From NCBI GenBank assembly GCA_037446115.1, contig JBBIJF010000022.1:1-64000 (forward strand): a stretch of 64,000 nucleotides of DNA, written 5' to 3'. This document shows positions 36,188 through 43,772 of the stretch, piece after piece (the stretch's first letter is position 1; the number at the start of each line of letters is the position of its first letter). Below the pieces are notes generated by a model. The model saw only the letters and a list, made by a program, of their open reading frames with translations, was not told the origin of the DNA and did no database searches. The stretch is from JANWXD01 sp037446115. GTDB taxonomy: Bacteria; Acidobacteriota; Terriglobia; Bryobacterales; Bryobacteraceae. The translations under genes and the position numbers were made by a program.

Positions 36188-36778
36188 TCACAGCACCGTC
36201 AACAGCGCCAGAAAACTTGCAAAACCCGCCGCCAGCGCCAGCGCGCCCCACCTCCGCGTCTGCCGCACCTGCCACCACATGTAGACCCCCGTAGCCACCC
36301 ACAACACCATGGCCACTCCCACCACGTCCACAAGCACAGCCCAAGCGTCGTCGCCGAGAGTGGCTTGCCCGAATCCCCCGCGCGCGTGCATGCCCGTCAG
36401 GAAGTGATCCCAACGAAACTTCTTGTCGAGCACCACCAGACGCCTCTCGTCGAGCAGATACCGGACCTGCGTGGCGTTCCAGAAATCAAACCGGTAGACA
36501 TGGAACTCGCGAGGCCCCGGCCAGTACACCCCGAACGCCCCCTCAAGACCGAGGTCTTTGAGGATTTTGGCGCCGAAGGCGCGGCCGTCCCCGTCCGGAG
36601 TGACCGGCAAGTCGTAGGACCGCTCCAGGCGGGGAGTCCACTCCGTCGGCCCGAAAAGGTAGTTGAACGGCCGCGGATGGTTGAACACCAGGGAGCTCAG
36701 CCCGTACATGAGGAACCACGGGAGCAACGACATTCCCAGGTAAAGATGCAAGCGCCGCACAAACGAGGAAAAGCGCAT
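36188..36778 (-). CDS. PepSY-associated membrane protein, copy 2 (196 aa)
   Basis: The protein begins 'RRLHLYLGMSLLPWFLMYGL', the typical first helix of PepSY-associated transmembrane proteins. A periplasmic region of about 110 residues follows ('FGAKILKDLGLEGAFGVYWP', 'RRLVVLDKKFRWDHFLTGMH'), and two C-terminal helices end it ('LVDVVGVAMVLWVATGVYMW'). It is a paralogue of the next gene upstream, 9 bp away, from a tandem duplication. Family members are often linked to iron uptake or reduction; nothing here shows the substrate. Confidence 0.8.
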   Translation of the reverse strand: MRFSSFVRRLHLYLGMSLLPWFLMYGLSSLVFNHPRPFNYLFGPTEWTPRLERSYDLPVTPDGDGRAFGAKILKDLGLEGAFGVYWPGPREFHVYRFDFWNATQVRYLLDERRLVVLDKKFRWDHFLTGMHARGGFGQATLGDDAWAVLVDVVGVAMVLWVATGVYMWWQVRQTRRWGALALAAGFASFLALLTVL

Positions 36779-36787
36779 CGTACCCCT

Positions 36788-37384
36788 TCAGATCGTGGCC
36801 AGAAACAGCACGAACAGAGCCAGGCCCAGCGCCGCGAACATGAGCCCCCAGGCGCGCGTGGCCCGCATCTCCCACCACATCCACAGCCCGGAAAGCGCCC
36901 AGAACACCATGGCCGCTATGACCACATCCACAAAAAAGGCCCACAAATCGTCGCGAAGGTGCGGCTGTTCGTAGCCGCGGCGGCGGTGCAGACGCTCCAG
37001 AAACACCGGCGCGCGGAAGACCTGTTTTTCAATGACCAGCTTGCCTTCTGCCGGAAGATAGCGAATGCGGCGCGGGACCAGCGCGGCGGAGCGCACTACC
37101 GTGATGCCGCCGCTCGCCTCCGGTCCGTTCACCGTATGCGCCCCTTCGATTCCCAAATCCTCCAGAATGCGGGCCGCCACCGCGCGCGCAGGAAGACCGG
37201 CGGGCACGTCTCCTCCCCAGCGGCGCTCCGTCTCCTTTTCCCACACAACCAGAGGGCCGCCGTAATGGCGTTGAAACCACGCCCGGTGGTTCATCGCGAT
37301 GGTGCTTGCGGCATACATGAGCATCCACGGCGCCAGAAACAGTCCGAGGTACATGTGGATCCGCCGGATGAGACGTGAAAACAA
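36788..37384 (-). CDS. PepSY-associated membrane protein, copy 1 (198 aa)
   Basis: The layout is the same as in its downstream neighbour: 'RRIHMYLGLFLAPWMLMYAA', a periplasmic part ('ARILEDLGIEGAHTVNGPEA', 'GKLVIEKQVFRAPVFLERLH'), then 'FFVDVVIAAMVFWALSGLWM'. The start is TTG at 37384, supported by a GGAGG site 7 bases upstream. The two copies are clearly homologous but much diverged, so the duplication is old. Confidence 0.8.
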   Translation of the reverse strand: MFSRLIRRIHMYLGLFLAPWMLMYAASTIAMNHRAWFQRHYGGPLVVWEKETERRWGGDVPAGLPARAVAARILEDLGIEGAHTVNGPEASGGITVVRSAALVPRRIRYLPAEGKLVIEKQVFRAPVFLERLHRRRGYEQPHLRDDLWAFFVDVVIAAMVFWALSGLWMWWEMRATRAWGLMFAALGLALFVLFLATI

Positions 37385-37430
37385 TCGCCCACCTCCCGAA
37401 AGGTTAATCCCCTATCCTAGCCTGAGGAGG

Positions 37431-38366
37431 TCAGACCGCGGGAGCTCGATGCGGGCCCGCCAGGGAGGGATGTACTTTGAGCTCGCCTAACCGGCGCCGC
37501 ACCGCCGCCGGCGGCAGCGCTCCTTGCTCAGTGATCACAGCCGTCACCAGACCGAGGGGCGTGAGATCGAAATACACGTTCGAAACACGGACCCCGGCGA
37601 TGTCTTCCGAGAGGATCTCGTGAGGGTTCTCTAGGCGCTCCCAAACCAGCCTGCGCCCGGGCGGCAGACACTTGTGCGTGCCGGCGAGCACCAGGAACTT
37701 CCGGCGATGAGCCCGTGCGGCGAGAGCCAGCAAGGCCGTGCCGGCCTTGTTGAGCACTCCGTGGCGCGCCACCGTGTCGGCGCCGCTGAGCGCCAGCGAC
37801 GCCTTGCGGAAATGATGATGTACGGCGGCATCGGCGATCAGCGTCACAGGAATTTGCGCTGCGGCAAGCGTCCGGGCCAGCGAGACCCCTTCGCACAACG
37901 GCCGGGACTCCGTGCAAATCACCGAAAAGCGCCGCCCGCTCCGCCACGCCCCAAGCAGGGCCGCCGCCACCGTGGAGCTGAACGAGTGCGTCAGCACGGT
38001 TCCGCCCTCCGGGATCTGTTCGAGCGCCGCGCGGGAAATGGCTTGGTGCGCCTCCGCGATCTTTGCCGTGTAACCACGGCAGACCGATGCTACGGCGTTG
38101 CGAACGGATGGAGCATCGCAGAGTCCTTCGATCGCAAACAGCACTCTATTGACCAAGTTGAAAATCGAGGCCATGGCCGGTTGCGCCGCCACGAGCAGGC
38201 GGGCGGTTTCGGCCAAAGCCTCGCGCAGGTTCGTCGCATCGGCGCAAGGAGCGGCGGCCTGCAATTCCACCGCCTCGGCCGCCTTGCGCGCCAGAGTGTC
38301 TGCTCCGCTGCGGTGGTCTGAGGCGATCTCGGCGACCCGGGCTGACACCTCCGGAGCCGGCCCCAT
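37431..38366 (-). CDS. eIF2B alpha/beta/delta-like sugar-phosphate isomerase (311 aa)
   Basis: The protein has an N-terminal helical domain and a Rossmann-like C-terminal domain of the eIF2B/MtnA family. Motifs seen are 'VLTHSFSSTVAAALL', 'VICTESRPLCEGVSLA' and 'LALSGADTVARHGVLNKAGT'. The Cys (about residue 151) and Asp (about 197) lie where methylthioribose-1-phosphate and ribose-1,5-bisphosphate isomerases have their catalytic pair, so an isomerase is more likely than a translation factor. The ATG at 38366 is chosen over a TTG one codon upstream. No RuBisCO or methionine salvage gene is nearby. Confidence 0.75.
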   Translation of the reverse strand: MGPAPEVSARVAEIASDHRSGADTLARKAAEAVELQAAAPCADATNLREALAETARLLVAAQPAMASIFNLVNRVLFAIEGLCDAPSVRNAVASVCRGYTAKIAEAHQAISRAALEQIPEGGTVLTHSFSSTVAAALLGAWRSGRRFSVICTESRPLCEGVSLARTLAAAQIPVTLIADAAVHHHFRKASLALSGADTVARHGVLNKAGTALLALAARAHRRKFLVLAGTHKCLPPGRRLVWERLENPHEILSEDIAGVRVSNVYFDLTPLGLVTAVITEQGALPPAAVRRRLGELKVHPSLAGPHRAPAV

Positions 38367-38385
38367 CAACGCGACCCGAGGTGCG

Positions 38386-38550
38386 TCAGCTCTTCTTGGA
38401 TGTCACGGCTGAAAAGGCCGCAACCTGCTGCTCCACCTTTTCGCTGCCGCAATGAGGACACTTGACGCCGCCTTTTTCCAGTTCCGAGATTCGCAGGACG
38501 ATGTTGAACTCCTTGTTGCAATCTTTGCAGAGGAAGACATACATCGGCAT
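38386..38550 (-). CDS. FmdB-type zinc-ribbon protein (54 aa)
   Basis: The protein 'MPMYVFLCKDCNKEFNIVLR' continues with 'KCPHCGSEKVEQQV', giving the four zinc cysteines at 8, 11, 31 and 34, as in the FmdB putative regulatory family. The ATG at 38550 follows a GGAGG site with proper spacing. It lies 19 bp upstream of the eIF2B-like gene on the same strand. A TAGAAT box (complement of 38591-38596) may be its promoter. Confidence 0.85.
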   Translation of the reverse strand: MPMYVFLCKDCNKEFNIVLRISELEKGGVKCPHCGSEKVEQQVAAFSAVTSKKS

Positions 38551-38590
38551 ACCGACCTCCCTGAGAACCGGAAACAATCCTCCGCAGCTT

Positions 38591-38596
38591 ATTCTA
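38591..38596 (-). promoter_or_regulatory. -10 box (TAGAAT) before the FmdB-type gene
   Basis: TAGAAT on the minus strand lies about 40 bases before the ATG at 38550. No clear -35 box. Confidence 0.3.
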
Positions 38597-38726
38597 ACGC
38601 GTTCTGATGTGGCGCACCCGCGGCAGCGGGTGGAGAGCCTAAAGGGTTCTCACGGCGAAGAGCCCGACCAGCCGGCAGGGAACCCGGAGCGTTCACCCTT
38701 CGATCCTCTTGCACCGGTCGCGGAAA

Positions 38727-38735
38727 TATGATAAT
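38727..38735 (+). promoter_or_regulatory. AT-rich -10 region (TATGATAAT) before the APS reductase operon
   Basis: TATGATAAT stands out in GC-rich DNA 25 bases before the GTG at 38760. Transcription from it would exclude the longer TTG start at 38709. An AT-rich direct continuation (gatagggatttaggtat) follows and could hold a regulator site, but I cannot assign one. Confidence 0.4.
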
Positions 38736-38759
38736 CTCGATAGGGATTTAGGTATTGCC

Positions 38760-39506
38760 GTGGCCCCGCACGAGCACCTCGAACACAGCCAGCCCCAGCA
38801 GATCCTCCGCTGGGCCATCGAGACCTTCGGCGACCGCCTGGCCTTCGTCACCAGCTTCCAGAACACCGGCATGGTCATTCTGGACATGGCCGCCCGGATC
38901 TCCTCCTCGATCCGCGTCATCACCCTGGACACCGGCCGGTTGCCTGAAGAAACCCACCGCATGGCGGACATCGTGCGTGAGCGCTACGGATTTCAGGTCG
39001 AAACCGTTTTTCCGGACGCCGCAGAAGTCGAAGCTATGGTCCGGCGTTACGGTCAAAACCTCTTTTACCGCAGCACCACTCTGCGCGAGCTGTGCTGTCA
39101 AGTTCGCAAGGTGCGGCCGCTTGAGCGCAAGCTGCAGGAATTCGCGGCCTGGGTCACGGGACTGCGCCGCTCCCAGGGGAGCACCCGCGCCGGCCTGAAA
39201 AAAGTCGAAGAAGTGAACGGACGGCTCAAGATCAGTCCGCTGGCCGACTGGACGCGGGACCAGGTGGAAGCATACCTCAGGGAGCACAACGTGCCCCAGC
39301 ATCCCCTCTATGCTCTCGGCTACACTAGCATAGGTTGCGCACCTTGCACCCGCCCGGTCGCCGACGGCGAGCCGGAGCGCGCCGGCCGCTGGTGGTGGGA
39401 ACAGGATGCCGTCAAGGAGTGCGGCATTCACTTCTCTCCGGCCGGCAAGGTCCGCCGCGAGCTGGACATCACTTTGGAAACATTGCTTCGAGGAGCGAAT
39501 GCATAA
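38760..39506 (+). CDS. cysH: Adenylyl-sulfate (APS) reductase, iron-sulfur type
   Basis: The enzyme reduces activated sulfate to sulfite with thioredoxin. From the GTG at 38760 it has 248 aa. The cysteine pairs 'LCCQVRKVRPL' (about 112-113) and 'GCAPCTRP' (about 193 and 196) bind a 4Fe-4S cluster, which marks APS-type and not PAPS-type enzymes. The catalytic Cys lies in 'KECGIH' (about 221). The N-terminal 'AFVTSFQNTGMVILDM' is the nucleotide-binding loop. It overlaps the APS kinase gene by 8 bp. ATP sulfurylase and sulfite reductase are not in the window. Confidence 0.93.
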   Translation: MAPHEHLEHSQPQQILRWAIETFGDRLAFVTSFQNTGMVILDMAARISSSIRVITLDTGRLPEETHRMADIVRERYGFQVETVFPDAAEVEAMVRRYGQNLFYRSTTLRELCCQVRKVRPLERKLQEFAAWVTGLRRSQGSTRAGLKKVEEVNGRLKISPLADWTRDQVEAYLREHNVPQHPLYALGYTSIGCAPCTRPVADGEPERAGRWWWEQDAVKECGIHFSPAGKVRRELDITLETLLRGANA

Positions 39507-40050
39507 AGGCTTTACCATCTGGTTTACCGGCTTGTCGGGAGCCGGCAAGAGCACGATTTCTGAGATTCTCGCCAGACGCCTGCGCGAGGCCGGCGCCAAA
39601 GTGGAGGTCCTCGACGGAGATGTCGTGCGCACGCACCTTTCCAAGGGCCTCGGTTTCAGCAAAGAGGACCGCGACACGAACATCCGGCGCATCGGTTTCG
39701 TCTGCGAGCTCCTCTCGCGCAACGGGGTGATCGCCATCGCCGCCGCCATCTCGCCCTACCGCGCGATCCGCGATGAGATCCGCTCCAAAATTCCCAACTT
39801 TGTGGAGGTCTACGTGAAGTGCCCGCTCGAGGTTCTCATCGAGCGGGATGTCAAAGGGCTGTACAAAAAGGCCTTGAACGGCGAAATCCCGCAGTTTACC
39901 GGAATATCGGATCCTTACGAGCCGCCTTTGAATCCCGAGGTGGTCATTGACTCTTCTGTCGAAACTCCCGACGAGAGCGCCCAGAAGGTCTGGGATAAGC
40001 TGGAAGAGATGGGGCTGATCTCGTTCAGCCGGGAGCCGGCAGAAATTTGA
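39499..40050 (+). CDS. cysC: Adenylyl-sulfate kinase
   Basis: The enzyme phosphorylates APS to PAPS. The 183-residue protein shows the P-loop 'IWFTGLSGAGKSTISEILA', the 'VEVLDGDVVRTHLSKGLGFS' motif and 'KEDRDTNIRRIGFVCELL', all standard. A ribosome binding site (gagga) lies just before the ATG, inside the end of cysH. It overlaps the following PHP gene by 4 bp (TTGA). With cysH using APS directly, the PAPS made here probably serves sulfotransferases or a minor route. Confidence 0.95.
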   Translation: MHKGFTIWFTGLSGAGKSTISEILARRLREAGAKVEVLDGDVVRTHLSKGLGFSKEDRDTNIRRIGFVCELLSRNGVIAIAAAISPYRAIRDEIRSKIPNFVEVYVKCPLEVLIERDVKGLYKKALNGEIPQFTGISDPYEPPLNPEVVIDSSVETPDESAQKVWDKLEEMGLISFSREPAEI

Positions 40051-40910
40051 TAGACCTCCACACCCATACCGACGAATCCGACGGCAGTCTCTCCCCGGCC
40101 GAGCTCGTGACCCACGCGGCCGCCATGGGCCTGGAGGCGCTGGCCATCTGCGACCACGATACCCTGGCCGGTTTCGACAAGGCCGTACCGGCGGCGCAGG
40201 CCGTGGGTCTCGATCTTGTCTGCGGCATCGAACTCAGCACCAAGCTGCAAACCCGGCCCGGGATGCGCCCGAAGACGGTTCACCTCCTCGGCTACTTTCT
40301 CAACGGACCGGCGCCCGATTCCTTTCGCCAGTGGCTGGGGAGCATCCAGCAGGCGCGCCGTGACCGCAACCGCCGCTTGATCGAAAAGCTGAACGCTCTT
40401 GGCGTCGCCATCACGCTGGAGGAAGTGGAGGCCCTCGGGCGGAACCTCACCGGGCGCCCTCACTTTGCTCAGGTCATGGTCGCCAAGGGCTACGTCCGCA
40501 GCGTGCAGCAGGCCTTCGACGAGTATCTGGACGAGTCGGCGAAGGCGTACGTATACCGCGAGGAACCTTCCTTCGCCGAGGGTGTGCGCCGCATCCGCCA
40601 GGCCGGCGGTCTCACCAGCCTGGCTCATCCGCTGCGCCTCATCAAGAACCATGACGGGGAGTTCGATGCGCTGCTCGGGCAGATGGTGGAGACGGGGCTC
40701 GACGCCATCGAGGTCTACTACAGCGAGCACGGACCCGGCGACGTCGCCCGCTTCCTCGATCTGGCACGCCGCTACGGGCTTGCCGTGACGGGAGGCTCGG
40801 ACTTCCACGGCAAAGCCAAACCCGCGATCGAGCTCGGCCGGGGGCTGGCAGGGAATCTGTCAATCCCCAGGCGCGTGCTGGACGAGCTCCGCGCGCGGGT
40901 CTCCGGTTAA
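40047..40910 (+). CDS. PHP-domain phosphoesterase (COG0613 type, 287 aa)
   Basis: Metal-binding motifs of the PHP family are all present: 'IDLHTHTDESDGSLSPAEL', 'LAICDHDTLAGFDKA', 'GGLTSLAHPLRLIKN' and 'GGSDFHGKAKPAIELGR'. Members of this group act on 3',5'-bisphosphonucleotides (pAp) or on RNA 5' ends (RNase AM/YciV). The gene starts with TTG at 40047, overlapping the APS kinase stop, so it is coupled to PAPS synthesis; removal of pAp is therefore a plausible role. It converges with, and overlaps by 51 bp, the YgfZ-like gene. Confidence 0.85.
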   Translation: MIDLHTHTDESDGSLSPAELVTHAAAMGLEALAICDHDTLAGFDKAVPAAQAVGLDLVCGIELSTKLQTRPGMRPKTVHLLGYFLNGPAPDSFRQWLGSIQQARRDRNRRLIEKLNALGVAITLEEVEALGRNLTGRPHFAQVMVAKGYVRSVQQAFDEYLDESAKAYVYREEPSFAEGVRRIRQAGGLTSLAHPLRLIKNHDGEFDALLGQMVETGLDAIEVYYSEHGPGDVARFLDLARRYGLAVTGGSDFHGKAKPAIELGRGLAGNLSIPRRVLDELRARVSG

Positions 40911-41837
40911 CGAAATCACACGCCCCGGACGCCCGTCGCACTCCAGCACGGTCCCCGCCGCGGCGTGCCCCGCGCGTACATACGCCAGTGCGATAACCTT
41001 GCCGATCGCAGGCGCCAAGGCCGCCGAGGTCACTTCCCCGACCGGCGTCCCGCCGGCGAGCACCGCAACTCCGCGCTGCGGCGCGGTCTCCGCCTCAAGC
41101 AGCAGCCGCACCAGCAGGCGGTTCACGTGCCCCCGCGAACGAATCCGCTCGACGATCTCCTGACCCAGATAGCAGCCCTTGCTGAAGTGAATCGCATGCA
41201 ACTGCTGTGTCTCCTGCGGAAGATGCTGCTCGGTGATGTCCTCCCCGTAGCGCGGCTTGCCATGCTCCAGGCGCACGGCCGTAGCCGCCCCGGTACCGGC
41301 AGCCGCGGCGCCCGCCCGCTCCAGCGCCTCGATCAGCCGAGCTTTCTCCGCTGGAGGAAGCATCACGAAGAAACCTTCCCCGCCGGTGTAAGTTGCCCTC
41401 GCCACCAGATACGCACCCCAGGCCGCGTGTGCGAACGGCGCCGCCGGAACGGGCGCCCCTAAGGATGCGAGCACCGCGCCCGCCTTCGGCCCTTCCAGCG
41501 CGATCGTCGCAAGGCGGGAGGTTGCCTCTTCCAGCGTCACATCATCCGCAATGATGTAGCGGTCTATGTGGGCGTAGAGCTTCGCCGCCGTCTCCGGCTC
41601 GGTGTCCACCACGAAGTGATCCTCGAAACAGAACACGTGGGCGTCGGCCAGAATATGCCCCTGAGCGTCCAGAAAGAAGGCATAGCAACCCTCGCCGGGC
41701 CGCAGCTCGTGGATGTGATTCGTACACAGCGCATGGAGCAGGCGCGCCCGATCCTCGCCACGGACAAGGATCTTGCCCCGTGCCGAAAGATCGAGCCACC
41801 CCGCTGCTTCGCGCAGCGCCCGGTAGCCCTCTTCCAT
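40860..41837 (-). CDS. ygfZ: YgfZ/GcvT-like folate-binding protein
   Basis: The family helps in the repair or assembly of certain iron-sulfur proteins. The 325-residue protein has the GcvT-like fold and the diagnostic motif 'KGCYLGQEIVERIRSRGHVN' with its Cys. The N-terminus 'LREAAGWLDLSARGKILVRG' is also typical. The ATG at 41837 is chosen; a TATACT box lies only 7 bases upstream, so the message may be leaderless. The APS reductase next door is an iron-sulfur enzyme, but a link is only a guess. Confidence 0.9.
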   Translation of the reverse strand: MEEGYRALREAAGWLDLSARGKILVRGEDRARLLHALCTNHIHELRPGEGCYAFFLDAQGHILADAHVFCFEDHFVVDTEPETAAKLYAHIDRYIIADDVTLEEATSRLATIALEGPKAGAVLASLGAPVPAAPFAHAAWGAYLVARATYTGGEGFFVMLPPAEKARLIEALERAGAAAAGTGAATAVRLEHGKPRYGEDITEQHLPQETQQLHAIHFSKGCYLGQEIVERIRSRGHVNRLLVRLLLEAETAPQRGVAVLAGGTPVGEVTSAALAPAIGKVIALAYVRAGHAAAGTVLECDGRPGRVISLTGDPRAELVQHAPGD

Positions 41838-41844
41838 CAACCGA

Positions 41845-41850
41845 AGTATA
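41845..41850 (-). promoter_or_regulatory. -10 box (TATACT) before the YgfZ-like gene
   Basis: TATACT on the minus strand lies 7 bases before the ATG at 41837. The same palindromic centre (gtatac) reads TATACA on the plus strand ahead of the divergent metallo-beta-lactamase gene. Confidence 0.45.
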
Positions 41851-41860
41851 CAATCGGAGG

Positions 41861-42493
41861 GTGATCCACGAGATTCTGCCCGTGGGACTGTTGCAGTGTA
41901 ATTGCTCGATCTTCGGCGACGAGCAGACAGGCGAGGCGCTGGTCATTGACCCCGGGGACAACGTCGGCGAGATCTTACAGCTTCTGGCGCGGCACGGCCT
42001 GCGCCTCACAGCCATCTTCGTCACGCATGCACACATTGACCACATCGGCGGCGCCGCCCGGCTCAAGCAGGCCACGGGAGCGCCCGTCTACCTCAACGAT
42101 CACGACCTGCCCCTCTACCAGCAACTGGACTGGCAGGCCGCCTGGCTCGGCGTCGCCGTCCCGCCCCGCACCGAGGTGGACGTTTCAGCCCGTGACGGAG
42201 ACCGGCTCCGCCTGGGCGCCGCCGACTTCCTCGTGCTGCACACTCCCGGACATACGCCCGGCAGCGTCAGTCTCTGGCTGCCGTCGGAGAAGAAGCTCAT
42301 CGCCGGAGACACGCTGTTCCGCGATAGCATCGGCCGCACGGACTTGCCGGGCGGCGACGGGCGCCTGATCCTGCTCTCCATCCGCGACAAGCTTCTGACG
42401 CTGCCGGAGGACACGCTGGTCATTCCGGGCCATGGCCCTGAAACCACCATCGGCCGCGAGAAGGAATGCAACTGGTTCCTGCGCGGACTGTAG
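41861..42493 (+). CDS. Metallo-beta-lactamase-fold hydrolase (glyoxalase II-like, 210 aa)
   Basis: The GTG at 41861 follows a CGGAGG ribosome binding site and starts 'IHEILPVGLLQCNCSIFGDE', the usual beginning of short hydroxyacylglutathione-hydrolase-like proteins. Metal motifs are 'FVTHAHIDHIGGAARL' (HxHxDH), 'HTPGHTPGSVSLW', 'AGDTLFRDSIGRTDLPGGD' and 'IPGHGPETTIGREKECNWF'. The exact thioester substrate is unknown. It diverges from the YgfZ-like gene with only 23 bp between starts. Confidence 0.92.
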   Translation: MIHEILPVGLLQCNCSIFGDEQTGEALVIDPGDNVGEILQLLARHGLRLTAIFVTHAHIDHIGGAARLKQATGAPVYLNDHDLPLYQQLDWQAAWLGVAVPPRTEVDVSARDGDRLRLGAADFLVLHTPGHTPGSVSLWLPSEKKLIAGDTLFRDSIGRTDLPGGDGRLILLSIRDKLLTLPEDTLVIPGHGPETTIGREKECNWFLRGL

Positions 42494-42524
42494 CCATCCA
42501 TCCGCGCCCGCTCCACCGCCAACT

Positions 42525-43772
42525 TCACTCGTAGCGTAACGCCTCTGCCGGGGCGATCTTCGTGGCGTTCGTGGCGGGATAGATCGTCGCCAGAAAGCTC
42601 ACCAGAATGGCCGCGGCGGCAATCCAAACGCCGTCCACCCAGCGAGGCTCGAACGGCACAAAGCTCAGTGAGTAAACTTCCTCGTCCAGACGCACCCAGC
42701 GGTAGCGGTTCGCCAGGTAACTGAGCCCGTAACCCGCCGCCAGCCCCAGCACGGTTCCCACGGTGCCGATGATCAAGCCTTGGTAAACAAAGATCCGCCG
42801 GATCTGTTCGCGCCGCGCCCCCATGGACACGAGCACTGCGATGTCCCGGTATTTTTCCATCACCATCATCACCAGCGCCACCAGAATGTTCATGGCCGCC
42901 ACCAGTTCGATCAGCCCGATGGTGATGATCGTCACGGTCTTCTCCATGCGCAGGGCGTTGAAAATCTGGCGGTTCTGTTCCATCCAGTGCGTGGCGGCCA
43001 GGCGCGGGCCGATGATGCGCTCCGCGGCCCGGGCCACCTCCGGCGCCCGGTCGAGGTCGTCAATCTTCAACTCGACGGCGTTGACGACGTCCGCCACCGC
43101 CAGCACCTTCTGCGCGCTCCCGAGCGACGTGAAGGCCCAGGCCGCATCCAGATCGTAGAAGCCGGTCTCAAAAATCCCTACCACGCGAAAGCGGAAATAG
43201 CTCGGTCTGGGGCCGAACGGCGTCAGTTCTCCCTGCGGACTGATCACCGTGGCGACGCTGTTGAGCGGCAACCCCGTCCGGGCCGCCAGGCGCGCGCCGA
43301 GAATGATGCCCGGCAGCCGGCCCTCCTCTTGCAGGGCCTCCACGGAGCCTTCCTTGAGGTAGTGCGCCAGGTCCGCCGCCTGGTGGGAGCCGGACTCGAT
43401 CCCTTTGAGGACGCACCCGTCCGATTGCAACGGGCTCGACAGAAACACCGATCCGTACAGGCTCGGCGCCGCGCTCGCCACATGAGGCAGGCCTCGCAAC
43501 CGCGCCGCCAGCTCACGCCAGTTCGCGATCCCGAAGCCCGGCTCTTTCTCGAGCACCGTCACATGCGCCGTCGCGCCCAGAAGATTGCGTTCGAGCGTGC
43601 TGCGAAAGCCGTTGTTGATCGCCAGGGCGATTACCAGCGCCATCACGCCCGCCGCCACGCCCAGCACGGAGATGAGCGTAATGACGGAAATGACGGTCTG
43701 TTTGCGCTTGGCCTTAAGATAGCGCGCTGCGACGAAAAGCTCGAACCGCGGCGGGGAGGGTCTAACAGCCAT
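42525..43772 (-). CDS. LolC/LolE-type ABC transporter permease
   Basis: The protein (415 aa) begins 'FELFVAARYLKAKRKQTVIS', the standard LolC/E start, and has one membrane helix near residues 25-50, a large periplasmic domain, and three C-terminal helices ('LVAAMNILVALVMMVMEKYR', 'DIAVLVSMGARREQIRRIFV'). These permeases release lipoproteins from the inner membrane. The ATG at 43772 lies inside the end of lysS (11-bp overlap); a TTG at 43784 is an alternative. No LolD ATPase gene follows in the window, since the next gene converges. Confidence 0.9.
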   Translation of the reverse strand: MAVRPSPPRFELFVAARYLKAKRKQTVISVITLISVLGVAAGVMALVIALAINNGFRSTLERNLLGATAHVTVLEKEPGFGIANWRELAARLRGLPHVASAAPSLYGSVFLSSPLQSDGCVLKGIESGSHQAADLAHYLKEGSVEALQEEGRLPGIILGARLAARTGLPLNSVATVISPQGELTPFGPRPSYFRFRVVGIFETGFYDLDAAWAFTSLGSAQKVLAVADVVNAVELKIDDLDRAPEVARAAERIIGPRLAATHWMEQNRQIFNALRMEKTVTIITIGLIELVAAMNILVALVMMVMEKYRDIAVLVSMGARREQIRRIFVYQGLIIGTVGTVLGLAAGYGLSYLANRYRWVRLDEEVYSLSFVPFEPRWVDGVWIAAAAILVSFLATIYPATNATKIAPAEALRYE

